Source: Brachynemurus nebulosus
Lineage: Eukaryota > Arthropoda > Insecta > Neuroptera > Myrmeleontidae
Assembly (NCBI GenBank): GCA_035578155.1
Contig: JAPWDM010000005.1
Location: forward strand, 45,906,954 to 45,970,953
DNA length: 64,000 nt
Direction: 5' to 3'
The position numbers were made by a program, and so were the translations under genes. Positions 23,401-34,373 of this stretch are shown here, piece by piece; position 1 is the stretch's first letter; each line of letters starts with the position of its first letter. The notes under the pieces are model-generated. The model worked only from the letters and a program-made list of their open reading frames with translations, was not told the origin of the DNA and did no database searches.

Positions 23401-24498
23401 GATGGTACCTTAATAAGGTGCTTTGATTAATTTTATGGAAAAAAAATTTCTTCATAGTTTACAGGAGTAAACAGGGCCGGCGATAGGGTGAGTCAAGTGG
23501 GGCAATTTCCCGAGGGCCCGGGTCTAAAAAGGGGGCCCACAGCCTCGATTAGGGGCCCCGATAATCTGAGAAGATGGTTTTTTTTTTGTTCGGCAATTAT
23601 ATTATTGGAGAAAAAATGTTCGAATATTTTTTGTTGTGCCCGAGGGCCCGTCATTTTTCTCGCCGGCCCTGGGAGTAAATAATATAAAAAATCGTCTTTT
23701 CTGTCTTATTTAAATGAGAAAACTTTAGGTTCGATGATGCACCTCTAAAAATTGGAATTATGAGCTCCGCTTTGGTGAGGATGTTTGTTTAGCCATATCT
23801 TACAATATTTTGAGCGGAGAGCGAGAAAAAAAATATTAATGTTTTTCTAACACACTCTAATGTGCATCATCTAACTAAATTCATATTTATAGAAATCTAC
23901 ATCATCTTATAGTAGAGAATTCATAAAAATTTTTGCATAACATTCCGAATAATGCAAACGCCATAACAATACTGTATTACTGTTTATCTAAATTTGATTT
24001 AAATTTTCTATTTTTCATAGTCACCACCGAAATACGCATTCAGATACGGCGTCGAAGATTTGATCACAGGCGATGTGAAATCCCAACATGAAGAACGTGA
24101 AGGTGGCGTTGTCAAAGGACAATATTCCCTAGTGGAACCTGATGGCTCCATCCGAACGGTTAATTATGTGGCAGATCCCGTACACGGATTTAACGCAGTC
24201 GTCCATAAAACTGCACCCACAATCCACAAAAGTGTAATTGTACAAAAACCAATTGTTGTGGCAGAACCCAAGGTTCCATTAATCGTACCCGCGAAATATA
24301 TTAAGGCAATTGCTGTACCACAACCAGCATATAGTAAGTATAACTAATTTTTATTATTTTGAAAGACGTTATTTTAATTTTTTGAACAATTTTGCAGCAA
24401 TTACGAAAGCTTCAGTACAGGCGTTACCGCACTATCCGGATTACGATGTGGGTGGATATTATGATGCGGGGGCATATGGTCACTACAATTACTATTAA
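17425..24498 (+). CDS. RR-2 cuticular protein, four exons with long repeat-filled introns
   Basis: Secreted chitin-binding cuticle protein. Exons are 17425-17442, 19701-19784, 24021-24333 and 24398-24498, summing to 516 nt and 171 aa. Exon 1 gives MYLLIK (donor GTGTGT). Exon 2 gives [14 protein letters not shown], completing the signal peptide, then [14 protein letters not shown] (donor GTAAGT). Exon 3 starts [13 protein letters not shown] and holds the RR-2 domain, about residues 35-97, with [32 protein letters not shown] and HGFNAVV. Its tail is rich in Val, Pro and Lys. Exon 4 joins in phase 1 and ends Gly/Tyr-rich ([13 protein letters not shown]). The plan matches gene 1: short exon 1, an exon 2 ending in a DYY motif, then the RR domain. 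Exons 3 and 4 are secure. Exons 1 and 2 are inferred from phase, splice sites, hydrophobicity and the TATA box, though the fit is very good. Confidence 0.85.
17443..19700 (+). other. Intron 1 of RR-2 gene 2
   Basis: A 2258-nt intron (GTGTGT...TTTTCAG). About half of it is the TA-flanked transposon at 18356-19457. The remainder is AT-rich without other bounded elements. Confidence 0.7.
18356..19457. mobile_element. TA-flanked non-autonomous transposon in intron 1 of gene 2
   Basis: The ends are GGGTTGACCGCGGTAAATG and TTACCCCGGTCAACCC, inverted and bordered by TA on both sides. Related boxes (GGGGTAATTGTGAACG near 18740, TTCACATTTACCCCG near 19247, CGGGGAAATGTGAATGG near 19289) recur inside. 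No transposase is seen. The GGGT start and internal terminal-like boxes resemble the element at 3246-4177. Confidence 0.78.
20891..22266. mobile_element. Long inverted-repeat (foldback) element 1
   Basis: Left arm about 20936-21300; right arm about 21475-21745 plus 22161-22250. Outer arms share TTTACGAACGACAACCTGC and its complement; inner arms share GAGAGATACAGTTGGATAC and its complement. About 415 bp (21746-22160) interrupts the right arm only. The right arm contains GTTGGTCGAAACATGTCGG. No intact coding frame. Confidence 0.8.
22391..23861. mobile_element. Long inverted-repeat (foldback) element 2 with a nested hAT MITE
   Basis: Arms run from about 22391-23010 and 23070-23861. They share TTTCTCGCTCTCCGCTC, GAGGTGCATCATCGAAC, ACCATCACAGTGTGATTCTG and TAGGTAAGCCGCTATGTCCC with their complements. 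The right arm is split by the 200-bp hAT MITE at 23472-23671, absent from the left arm. Transcribed in the gene 2 pre-mRNA, it could fold into a hairpin of over 500 bp. Confidence 0.88.
23472..23671. mobile_element. hAT MITE, 200 bp, with perfect 8-bp target duplication
   Basis: The ends CAGGGCCGGCGA and TCGCCGGCCCTG are perfect 12-bp inverted repeats. GGAGTAAA flanks both sides (23464-23471 and 23672-23679), the 8-bp duplication diagnostic of hAT. It lies in one arm of the foldback, so it is the younger insertion. Confidence 0.95.
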
Positions 24499-24692
24499 GT
24501 TTAAAATAATTAGATAAGTATGCTTTATTTAAAGTACAAACCTTCAATTATTGATAATTGTTTTAAGTCTGTTACCGCTTTTAAAAATTTTTTTCTGATC
24601 TGAAATTTTTCTACAATAATTGGAACCCAAATATTTGGGGCCATGTTAATTCAATTTGAAATTGTAAACGAAGAGAATTTTCAATTGTTGTA

Positions 24693-24698
24693 AATAAA
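24693..24698 (+). promoter_or_regulatory. Poly(A) signal of RR-2 gene 2
   Basis: AATAAA lies 195 nt after the stop codon, followed by a T-rich stretch. Confidence 0.6.
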
Positions 24699-24719
24699 AT
24701 TATGTTATTGAAATTTATT

Positions 24720-25560
24720 TTATTTATTTATTTTGTAATTATCCAATTTATTGTGTCATTCTGAGCCACTCCTATTATTTGGATGAAATATTTAATTGGA
24801 CTACAAAAATACAAACATTTTTTGTGATAATTTTTGTGTTACGTGTTTGTAATTTTCAATCTGGTTTTGTTCTATATAAAAATATAATTTTTTTTAAGCC
24901 TACCGACCTTGAAGTTAATAATTTAATGAAGTAAAAATTTTTGTCAGTATAAAATTACAATATGAAAATCAAACAGTGGCAAAACAGTAAGGATTAATTA
25001 AAAAATTACGTTTAATTGCTTTTAATTTAAATATTCAAAATTAGGTGAATACATAATTATCAATATTATTTGTATCAGTACAAAATCTAATGTATGTCAC
25101 CTTTTTCAAGAAAATAATTGACACATTTCAAAAACTGGAATGTTTTGGTGACAACATTGAGAGAGAACAAGGAAAGCCACAGAATGGAATTTGGTTAAAA
25201 TTTGATTAAAGTTTAATGACTTTACTCTTACTAATTAATAGATTAAAAAATTAGTTCTGGTAGATTTTTTTCAATGTTTAGTATAATACATAATGACAAA
25301 TAATATCATTAACAAAAAACTATATATTGATTGATTTTTATCAACTTATAATTAAAAAAAAAAAATAAGGTCATGTACAAGTCGCACTGACGCAAATAGT
25401 ATTCCGTACAATAGGTGGCGAATGGACTAGTAGGAATCTTCTTTGTCGAGGATATATTTCTCTGAAACCAGTAGTTCAGCAGCTTCAAGGAAAAAAAATA
25501 AAAAATTGTTTATAAAAATTAATCACGCTAAAATTCTTCAGTCTTAATAGTTTTGTTTCA
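24720..25560. other. AT-rich spacer
   Basis: No gene or bounded element is recognised. Confidence 0.5.
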
Positions 25561-25568
25561 TTCCAGAC

Positions 25569-26439
25569 CAGCGGTTTCCAAACTTTGTGCACTAACGCCT
25601 CCCCCATAAAAAAATTTACCTCTGCCACCCACCTCTTGAAAAAATTTATAAACAATTCGTAAATTATTTTTTTACTGAAAAAACTCATATTCTTGGCGGA
25701 CGACAGGTCTATACGACACTTGAGAGGAAATCGTTGATCAGACATGTATTCGATACTTACGCGCTAACATGACTCTGACCGCCTGAGAATTGTTATTGTT
25801 AAAATATTACGTACAGTAGCGAGCAGAAAAATCAATGTTAAGGGGTTACATGGCTTTTTTTTTAGCAAAAAAACCTAATTCATTCCAATTTTTCGCAATT
25901 TTTTTTATTAGTAAATGCTTGGAATGGAATTTCAACTTTTGACAGTGTTTTAAACAAAAAATTTTGATTTTTTGGTAAAAAATTTCGTGTTTTTCGTTGG
26001 TTTTCTACTTGTAAAATGAGATGTAATGAACAGAAAGTGTAATTTTTCGTTCAAGTTCAAGCCATAAGCATCTACTAATAGATAAAATTTTGTTTTTTAT
26101 TTTAGGTAGGAATTTCACTCCTGTTACTCTGCCTACTACAAAAAATCAGCCATTTTCGAAAACTAGCTGCCAATGGCCTAATTATTAAAATAGTATATAA
26201 AAATATTCCAAAAGTTGAAATAAATTATATTTTCTTATATTGCACATAAAAAAGAAAACGAAAAAATAGTGGTTTTTTTTTGCTAAAAAAGACTCATGTA
26301 ACTCCTTAATATAAAATTTCCATTATTTAGTAAATATGTTTAAGCGCTTATTGTTAAAACCATGATTTTATCAAAACGACGACGATATTTGCAATTAACC
26401 TGCGCCCCCCTGCAGGGGGGGGCAGTTTGGAAACCGCTG
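25569..26439. mobile_element. Non-autonomous hAT element, 871 bp
   Basis: The inverted ends CAGCGGTTTCCAAACT and AGTTTGGAAACCGCTG are standard hAT termini. Flanking octamers TTCCAGAC (25561-25568) and GTCTAGAC (26440-26447) agree at 6 of 8 positions, a slightly decayed target duplication. It contains the TTAA-flanked MITE at 25838-26309. No transposase. Confidence 0.9.
25838..26309. mobile_element. TTAA-flanked MITE nested in a hAT element
   Basis: TTAAGGGGTTACATGGCTTT at the left is mirrored at the right by ACTCATGTAACTCCTTAA, so a TTAA duplication as in piggyBac-type insertion is likely. Subterminal T-runs and TTTAGCAAAAAA boxes are also inverted. No open frame. Confidence 0.75.
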
Positions 26440-26447
26440 GTCTAGAC

Positions 26448-27763
26448 TAATTTTCAATATTGATTATTTTATTAAGAATGTGGGCCAGCAATTATTAAAC
26501 AATTTTTCCGAAGAGCACTTTATACGTGTTACTGAATTTAGCTTCAATACGCATCACTTTAGCACCTTACAGTGTGAGGTGTCCAAAATTAAGTTCAGAA
26601 ATCAAAATTCAACTTCTTGTATTTCATATTTTTAATGCGGTTTTTATACGGAACACTAAAAATTAATTAAAATTTTAATTTAATTGTATTTTTTTAAAGT
26701 AATTTGCACAATTAATTATAATAATTAATTATTTACTTAAGAAGTATTTACGAATATCATAATATGTTAAAAAAATCTGTATTGATTTAAGAAAATTAAA
26801 ATACTTATTTAATTGTTAAATTAAGACATTACTACATAATTGACAAAATTTGATGTTTATAGTTTATTTTTTCTAAGAGCGAGGCTTATGTTTAGGTTAG
26901 CTATTAGGCGTAACTAAATTAATTATTTTTTTATTAGTTTCATAAAAAGTTAATTAATAGAAATTTTCCTGTAATTTCAATATATTTTTAGTACCTATTT
27001 GTACAAAAGGTTACAAAAAGTATTCTAAGTATCAAATAAATCTTATTAATAACCTTTCTAATGCTACATGTAATTTTAAATATATTTTCTCATATGAATC
27101 AGATATTTCCCAGATATAAAAGTAGCTTATTATATGTTCTTTTCGATCCCTCTGTTAATAGTGTGGAAAGTTTGAAGTCAATCATTCGATTTTAGAGTTC
27201 AGCACCCTAAAAAGAAGAGCGAATTCAGCATGAGATCACTCTTACGCTGGCTTCGTTCGTCTATGGCCATCCGCTCATGGGCGTTTTTTTTTTCGAAAAA
27301 TGCGTCACATAAGAATCTGAAATTTGGCATGATGCTAGATTTTTATAACGCACACATAATTTGGTAATTAAATTTTATGAGATATTTTTTGTTAATACTT
27401 TAATTAGGCAAAAGTTTGGCTTTCTAAAAAGAAAAATTGAGTTTATTGTATCATGTAGAGTTAAAAAGAACTATCATTGTTGGTTCGAAATACATTTTTA
27501 CAAATTTTTTTGGTTTGAATGAATTGCTTATTAAGATCTAATTTAAAATGGGCTAAAATAACACCATTCCAGCCTGATCTTCTATTGGTTGCTAAAGTTG
27601 AAAATTTAACATTACTAGGGTTATTACTATTAGGTATTAAGTTATAGATTGCGAAAATATAGGTATATAGTTTGCGAAAAAAATTGTTTTCTGTAAATTA
27701 TAAGAATTCGCGCACGGGACACTGATTGTGCGGGTCTGAATCACTCTTGACTGGTTTTATGTA
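26448..27763. other. AT-rich spacer with an isolated TATA-like motif
   Basis: TATAAAAG at 27115-27122 precedes a 45-codon ORF at 27230-27367 with no signal peptide or family resemblance. I treat it as unsupported. The rest is AT-rich without bounded elements. Confidence 0.4.
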
Positions 27764-28158
27764 TTAACCTGTTAACTGGGTATGACGAAATATTTCCTAA
27801 AAAGCCTAAAAAAGCCTACTGCAATGGGCATGACGACATTTTTCGTCATGGAAATTAACACTTTCAGTCCCATGGATTCTGGTGTCTGACTGCTGTGTTG
27901 CCTTGTGTATACCACACTGTTTCAAGCAATATCATACTGCGAAATAATTATTATAATTTGTTCAATTGATTCCTTGTACATTGAATACATTTGAATTATA
28001 TTTTAAATATAAAATATTTTATCAAAATAAATAAAAACCATAAGTTAAAAACGATATTCTTTTATTATTTGAGGTGTGATATTACTTATTGCTGCGAACA
28101 AAAAGTCCCCATTCTGAAACGAGTTGAGCAATAGCTAATTCCCCGGTTAACAGGTTAA
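27764..28158. mobile_element. TTAA-flanked piggyBac-like MITE, 395 bp
   Basis: The element begins TTAACCTGTTAACTGGG and ends CCCGGTTAACAGGTTAA: TTAA plus a 13-bp inverted repeat with one mismatch. ATGACGA boxes (near 27783 and 27831) recur inside. No transposase. Confidence 0.8.
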
Positions 28159-28186
28159 TCAATTTTATTGTTTTAATGTCAACATT

Positions 28187-29038
28187 GGGTGCGTTTGGCA
28201 GAAAATAGAACTTACAAACTTTTATAAGTAAAATGGCGGTCGTGTTGTGTATGCTACTTTCCGCTAGGACACAAAAATAGTTTTCACTGAGAAACATAAC
28301 CTCTAATATATTAAATCAGCGGTTCTCAACCTGGGGGGCGCGCCCCCCTAGGGGGGCGTGGAAGAATTCCAGGGGAGGCGTCAACAAATTAAAAAAAATT
28401 AAATAAGTTTGTAGTTTTTGAAACAGTTGTTTTTTCATGTATATTTACAACAACGAAAAAGTGAATTTGATGCTGGACACAAACGCACAATCATTGAAAT
28501 TTCTTTATAGCTAGTAACTCAATAAAATGTAAGTGAGCGTCCGACCAGGCGTGAGAAATTAGCTGACTTGTGATATTTCGATGGTTTGTGTAATTAAAAT
28601 TTGTATTTGAACAAATATGATTTTATATTCCTTACCAGAGTATGTCTAGCCTAAGTTCAAAGTCATTTTACTCAAACGTAATGTAAGTAAATTTATCATA
28701 TATGTCTTAATTAACTTAATTCGTAAAGGGAGGCGTGACCTCACACCAAAGTATGACGGGGGGCTCAGAGCCTGAAAGGTTGAGAACCCCTGTATTAAAT
28801 CTACGATTTTTGTATACATAGGTCTTCATTATTTGTTGATTCATTGTTTGTATTGTTAATAATATTAAATAAAAAAATTGCACAGAACAACTATTCACAG
28901 AATAACTTCTTTAAAAATAAATATAAACAAACATGGCGGAACAAATTAGCGCCTAATATAAGCGCGTTCTGGCTGAAAATGGTATAGTATAGTTTGTGCT
29001 TTAGTCCTAACAAGAACTTTTTTCTGCCAAACGCACCC
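28187..29038. mobile_element. MITE with GGGTGCGTTTGGCAG ends, split by a hAT MITE
   Basis: GGGTGCGTTTGGCAGAAAA at the left is inverted exactly as TTTTCTGCCAAACGCACCC at the right. ATT borders each side, a possible 3-bp target duplication; a GGG start with 3-bp duplication would fit PIF/Harbinger, but that is tentative. About 484 bp of its length is the hAT MITE and its duplication. Confidence 0.8.
28317..28792. mobile_element. hAT MITE, 476 bp, with perfect 8-bp target duplication
   Basis: The ends CAGCGGTTCTCAACCTG and AGGTTGAGAACCCCTG are typical hAT termini. TATTAAAT is duplicated exactly at 28309-28316 and 28793-28800. A GGGGGGCGCGCCCCCC palindrome lies just inside the left end. It interrupts an older MITE. 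Confidence 0.96.
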
Positions 29039-30632
29039 ATTTTGTTTTAAATACATTTTTCGTCGAGAAGGAGATTTTCTTTTGTGGTAAAAAGTAACCT
29101 ATGCCACTATACAAAATTTCAAGTCGATTGGTGTTCTGTATGTTTAAAGTAAATATTAATTCTCTCAGCTATTTAAATATGTAAAGTTTCAGGTTGATTT
29201 TTTTAAATTTATTGTAGTGTGAAAGTGTGACAAAAAACAAACACGCTCATTTTAGCATATTTGAAACTAAATTACTTGTTAAAATAACCAGTAACTTATA
29301 ATTTTTTTTTTGTTAAAAAAGTATATATTTTCAAAATCGTTTAGGAATATAAAAGAATATTCTCCTAGTTTAAATTAATACAGGTATAAAATATTTAATA
29401 CAAAAGCGATATATACATAAAAATTATTATAAACTAATTACAAAATTCCTTAAAAATTAAAAAAAAAAGTTTCTGTTAATTTATATAACTAAAAGAAAAC
29501 TACTATACATAAATTATTGCATCGTTAAACAATTATTTAATATTTTACAAACAAATTTTTTTTAAAAAAAAGTTACTAAAATATTTTTTATTTCTTATAA
29601 TACACTGAACTCACAGGCTGCAAATAGTAGATCGGTTTAATACGTTTCTTTATGATACGCCCCAAATAGAAATGCGGCCCTGTAATACAAAATAATTTTA
29701 ATTAGTCAAGGATTTTGAGAAGAAATATGAATTATGTTTACAAATAAATGTAAATTGGCATTTTCAAAACACGTTTATAAGTAAAATTTATAAGTAAGAT
29801 GTAATTAAGGTTATTATTTATGACACCTGAAGTTTACCAAAAAGGTTAAAATTAATTCTTTTTTAATTAATTAATTGAAGATTTGAGTCTAAGCCAGTGA
29901 TGATATCATTAAGGTAAAAAAATATATATATATATATATATATATTTTTTTTAAATACAAATCATTAAAGAAACGCAAAATTTTGAGATAATTTGTAGAA
30001 ATTATTTCTATAAAAAAGATGTAATTTTCTCAAGAAACTGGACTTACGCTCTGAAATTCGAATTTGGGGTAATCTTATGTATTTATATAATTTTAGTGGA
30101 AATGAAAAGAACGTATTCCAAGACCTATATCTAGCTTATTTTTACATCTCTAGTATTTAAATTACCGGCGCTGTGGTTTAAAAAAATTAATATAACCTAT
30201 GACCCCATTATCAAAAAAATTTCCAATTTTTCGCAATAAGAGGCTTGTGTATAAATGTAATAATTTTCGCCGAAAATTGAAATTTGGATTATTTTTGGTA
30301 CGAACTATGCAATTTTACTGTTAAAGACGTAAAAATTCGTATTCAATCCACACTTATTGTTTGAAATTTGAATTTCTCACAATTGTGCATTTTCAATTTT
30401 TGTAATAATGAAAAATACATACTCAAAAACTTATATCATACCTTTATTTTTATATTTCTTACATATAAATTACGACCTTTTGACTTCAATAAACTTTAGA
30501 GTAAGTTAATAATGACATCATGGCGGTAAAAATTTCAATTTTTTTCCAATAAAACGTCATTATAGTGTTTTTGTTTTGACTGAATAATGAAATTATGTTT
30601 TTTAGATAAGCTTGTCTGTCATTTTTACAATC
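29039..30632. other. AT-rich spacer with a short (TA)n tract
   Basis: (TA)12 lies at 29922-29945. Between about 30000 and 30540 there are loosely repeated AAATTTGAATTT and CGCAATAA strings that may be an old repeat without definable ends. No gene. Confidence 0.4.
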
Positions 30633-30953
30633 AATAAAATAAAGTAAAAAAAATGTTTTTTAAGAAAAAGCTTTTATTTAAAAATGGCCTAAAAAAAAAT
30701 AAAATAACTTTTGAGTGCAGTTTGAAGCAATATGCAACATAATTTATAAAAGCTTGAGGCGTTATCATGAATTATTTCTGTTTTGGATATAAGTGTAGCT
30801 ATTTTACTTTTCAGTACTTACCAAACTTAATTAAATGCCTCAAGCTTTTATAAATTATGTTCAAAATTCACTCAAAAGTTATTTTATTTTTTTTTAGTCC
30901 ATTTTTAAATAAAAGCTTTTTCTTAAAAAACATTTTTTTTACTTTATTTTATT
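30633..30953. mobile_element. Palindromic MITE, 321 bp
   Basis: The left arm begins AATAAAATAAAGTAAAAAAA and the right arm ends with its complement. Inner boxes AAGAAAAAGCTTTTATTTAA and CATAATTTATAAAAGCTTGA are also mirrored. Arms are about 115 bp with a spacer of about 80 bp. No coding. Confidence 0.85.
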
Positions 30954-32304
30954 TTCTACTTTTTAATCTGATTACAATTAATTTAAAAAAAAAATACAGA
31001 AGTAATTTTTTTACCTATATTTTAATCGGCTAATTTATCCTAATCAGAGATAACTATGGAAACAAAAAATTGCAATGTAAAATCAATGGACAATATTTGA
31101 CAATTCGAAATGTCAAATAGTTACATAGGATTAAAAATCAACAATTTTGGTTTGGGGCAATTTAGAGAAAAACTAATTATACAATATTGCATTGTCATCA
31201 AGGTTAGACACGTATGCAAAATTTGAAACCTCTACCTCAATTAGAACCTGTCTAAATTTTGATTCCAAGATTTGATCTAAACCAACATACTAACATAGCA
31301 AGTTAAATAAACGCTTTTAAAAATAAAAGAATTATTACAAAAAATTGGACTTCGGGAACTGAAAGTCAACTTTTTCAAATTCACATCAAGTAAAATTTTC
31401 TTGTCTGATGTTCTTCTTTTATTTGTCCTTTGATGTACATCTTTTTCAATGGATACCCGATGGCTCATCCAAACATTTCGGATCCAAGTTTTACGCAACG
31501 AATACTTAGTTGTTTACTATTATTTAACTTTAGGATAGGCTATAACTGTTCTTTGTTTGTAACATTAAACTAGATGTGAAATGCTTTGCTGAGCCGCTGT
31601 ATACCTATACTTATTTAATTAACTTCAAAAGTATTGATTAACAATAATCCGATAATTATTTCAATATGAAATACTTTATCAAACAAACATCTTTCATAAG
31701 TAACAGACATAATACTGGTAGGTATTTTTGGTATTTGATTAATGATATACGAATTGGATTTAAACACACATTCCGTTGAAATGCATCATTTCGTAAAAAT
31801 AATAAAAAAGATTATAAGATTCAGTAAAGTCATTACATTACTTATTATATAATACTGTTGCAGTAATAAACGATGGCTTTCTGACATAAGTAGTGACTTT
31901 TATCGATAAATTCGGTTATCATGTAAATCTGTTGGAAATGTAATCGTATTTCAAAAATACGTATTTTATAATTAATAAATTTTGCAACTATGAACTATTA
32001 ATAAAAATGCAATCGATACTTCACCATACAAGCTTCCAAAAGTATTTCCATTTTGCCTTATTCTGTAAATGTAGTTCCATTAATCTAAAAATGTAAGTTT
32101 AGTAGCTAGTGAAGTCAGCGCCGCGAATTTTTTTTTTATTTTTTGATGTTTTCAATTTTTTTCTCTCTAGTTATATAATTAAATCAAAAAAGAATTTCGC
32201 CCTTCTATGGGGCAAATTTAAAAATATTAGGAAAAAATATTTTGATGATTAAAAAACTTTTTTTATTGTTTTAATGCTAATTTATGTCAAAATGTTTAAA
32301 TAAT
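30954..32304. other. AT-rich spacer
   Basis: No supported gene or bounded element. A 73-codon minus-strand frame at 31277-31498 has no recognisable features. Confidence 0.45.
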
Positions 32305-32307
32305 ATA

Positions 32308-32447
32308 CAGGGTGTAAAACAAATAACTCTTGTCCTTTTGTGGGGTGACTCACAGCACCCTGTAGACACTAAAACCGCAGGAATTTTTTTGGAATTAATA
32401 GTCGCGTCACCCCTCAAAAGGATAAGAGTTATTTTCTTTACACCCTG
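32308..32447 (+). mobile_element. 140-bp TA-flanked MITE, copy 1
   Basis: Begins CAGGGTGTAAAACAAATAAC and ends GTTATTTTCTTTACACCCTG, with TA on each side. Its termini are inverted for about 30 bp. Copy 2 at 32606-32745 is the same length, opposite in orientation and about 94% identical by eye. Confidence 0.92.
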
Positions 32448-32452
32448 TATAT

Positions 32453-32459
32453 AATATAT

Positions 32460-32537
<78 letters not shown>

Positions 32538-32542
32538 GTATA

Positions 32543-32584
<42 letters not shown>

Positions 32585-32603
32585 TGTGTATATATATATT
32601 ATA
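32453..32603. repeat. (TA)n tract with ATGTAT interruptions between two mirrored MITEs
   Basis: Long TA run broken by TATATATG and a GCATGTG string. It forms the loop between two inverted 140-bp MITE copies. Confidence 0.95.
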
Positions 32604-32605
32604 TA

Positions 32606-32745
32606 CAGGGTGTAAAGGAAATAACTCTTATCCTTTTAAGCGGTGACGCGGCTGTTAATTCCAAAAAAATTCCTGCGGTTTTAGTGTCTATAGGGTGCTA
32701 TGAGTCACCCCACAAAAGGACGAGAGTTATTTGTTTTACACCCTG
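32606..32745 (-). mobile_element. 140-bp TA-flanked MITE, copy 2 (inverted)
   Basis: Begins CAGGGTGTAAAGGAAATAAC and ends ATTTGTTTTACACCCTG, flanked by TA. It is the reverse-oriented partner of 32308-32447. Confidence 0.92.
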
Positions 32746-33046
32746 TATAATTATATAATGATAACTTATTATTGCTAAAAAATACAGCTAAAGCAATTTT
32801 ATATTTGGAAAGGGCATTTAAAGGGAAATTTTTTAAGCTATCACACGTTAATTTAGAAGTTGATTTAAAAAAAAAAAAAAATTTTCGCGGCGTCAACGAC
32901 GCGTAGCTAAGTCTAGTAAAAGACGAAATCAAAATACAAACCGAGCAACTTTTAAAAAATAAAAGAAAGATGGCGCGTTATGTCACATTCTAAATATTTC
33001 TCCAATAGTACTCCAATAGTACTCAAATAGTATACTCCAATTATAA

Positions 33047-33985
33047 CGGGCGTTCCAAAATGATTGAGTCGCTCGAGGTCACAAATTGCTGTAATAATAA
33101 CTAACGTATATTGGTTATTAAACCAAACGTACTGCACAGCGGAATATATTACTATGTATAACAACATACAGGAATCGCTTTCTTCTTTGTAGATATGCAT
33201 TTTTGTTTTGTTGATCCATCTGTCAAAGTGTATCATTTTTTGTGTTTTTCTGAAGCGTTCATTTATTAAATCGATTTTTGTTGAGTACTGCTTTCATTCC
33301 TATTAATTCTTATTATCCTTAGGTAAGTTATTTGATATTAAAATAATATTTTGTTAAAATATGAAAAATTGTTTTGTAATTGTGAAAAAGTAAACCATAT
33401 TAGAAATTATTGAAATAACAGTGGTGTTATTCTCACAAATGTTTAATGTTTTATGTATTATTTTAAAAATAATAATTATAAATTAAACATTTAAACTAAT
33501 AATATAAGTAAATTTACGTTTTCTTTTATCGTAGCATGGTTTTTAACGAAGTGGAGAATGGCTTTTTATAGAAAGCATATTTCAAAAGTGCAACAGAACC
33601 GCTTTTTATTGAAAATATATAGGAGTACGACTACGGCGTTACACTACGGTAGTTTAACATTCAACTTCTCGACTTTGAAATAGAGTTGGATAGAAGAATT
33701 TTGGATTTTTCAGACTGTCTTTGAAAATATGAAAAAAGAATGGCCAAGTTTATGGAAGTGGGAGGCCAATATTTTGAGTCATTTTTGTGAATTGTGAACA
33801 AAAAATGTATGAAAATAAGATTTTCTTAAATTAATCAAGCTATTTAATTTATTATTGAAGTATCTACTTTTTTTTCAATGCACCGCCATTGGACGATAGT
33901 TCTGTACTTCCTATAACTTAAGCGGCAAAATTGTTAAAATTATACATTGAATGACCTTGACGACTCAAACAATTTGGAACGCTCG
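33047..33985. mobile_element. DNA transposon relic with imperfect inverted ends, 939 bp
   Basis: The left end CGGGCGTTCCAAAATGATTG (then AGTCGCTCGAGGTCA) matches the complement of the right end (TGACCTTGACGACTCAAAC, then AATTTGGAACGCTCG) with several mismatches over about 33 bp. No clear target duplication and no transposase. A donor-like GTAAGT lies near 33322. Confidence 0.65.
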
Positions 33986-34314
33986 GCAGAATAAAAATAT
34001 TAATTATATGTAATTAATTATCCAGTTTCTTGTATTTTTCTAAATTTCTGAGTCAAAAGATTGCTATAGTAGATAAACTTATGCTGAGTTGGTTGTAAAG
34101 AGGTTTAACTGTAGTGGGTTGTTAAATTCAAAAAATTCTCACGTAAAAATGAAATAATAATTGAATATTGAAAGTGAAAAGAAATTTTAAAACTTTAAAA
34201 GGCATTTTTTATTTATGGCTAAAAGAAATTTCTATTTTAGTGACTGATCCAAAGAGGAAAAAAAGAAATTAAAAAATCATTTGTTAAACAATAAGTAACA
34301 ATTAATATTTTTGA

Positions 34315-34320
34315 TTTATT
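34315..34320 (-). promoter_or_regulatory. Poly(A) signal of RR-2 gene 3
   Basis: AATAAA on the minus strand, about 54 nt after the stop codon at 34374. Confidence 0.55.
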
Positions 34321-34373
34321 TATCTATTTAATTTTCAAATCGTGATTTACAATAAACAAGAAATGATTTAAGC

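Larger units (their letters stand above)
19785..24020 (+). other. Intron 2 of RR-2 gene 2
   Basis: A 4236-nt intron (GTAAGT...CATAG) occupied mainly by two long inverted-repeat elements, 20891-22266 and 22391-23861. A 12-bp-stem hairpin (AAAGTTCTCTAG/CTAGAGAACTTT) also lies at 20414-20440. Confidence 0.7.

Noticed and set aside
27230..27367. 45-codon ORF downstream of a TATA-like motif
   Set aside because: The product has no signal peptide or recognised motif and ends without splice signals, so the TATA motif may be chance in AT-rich DNA.
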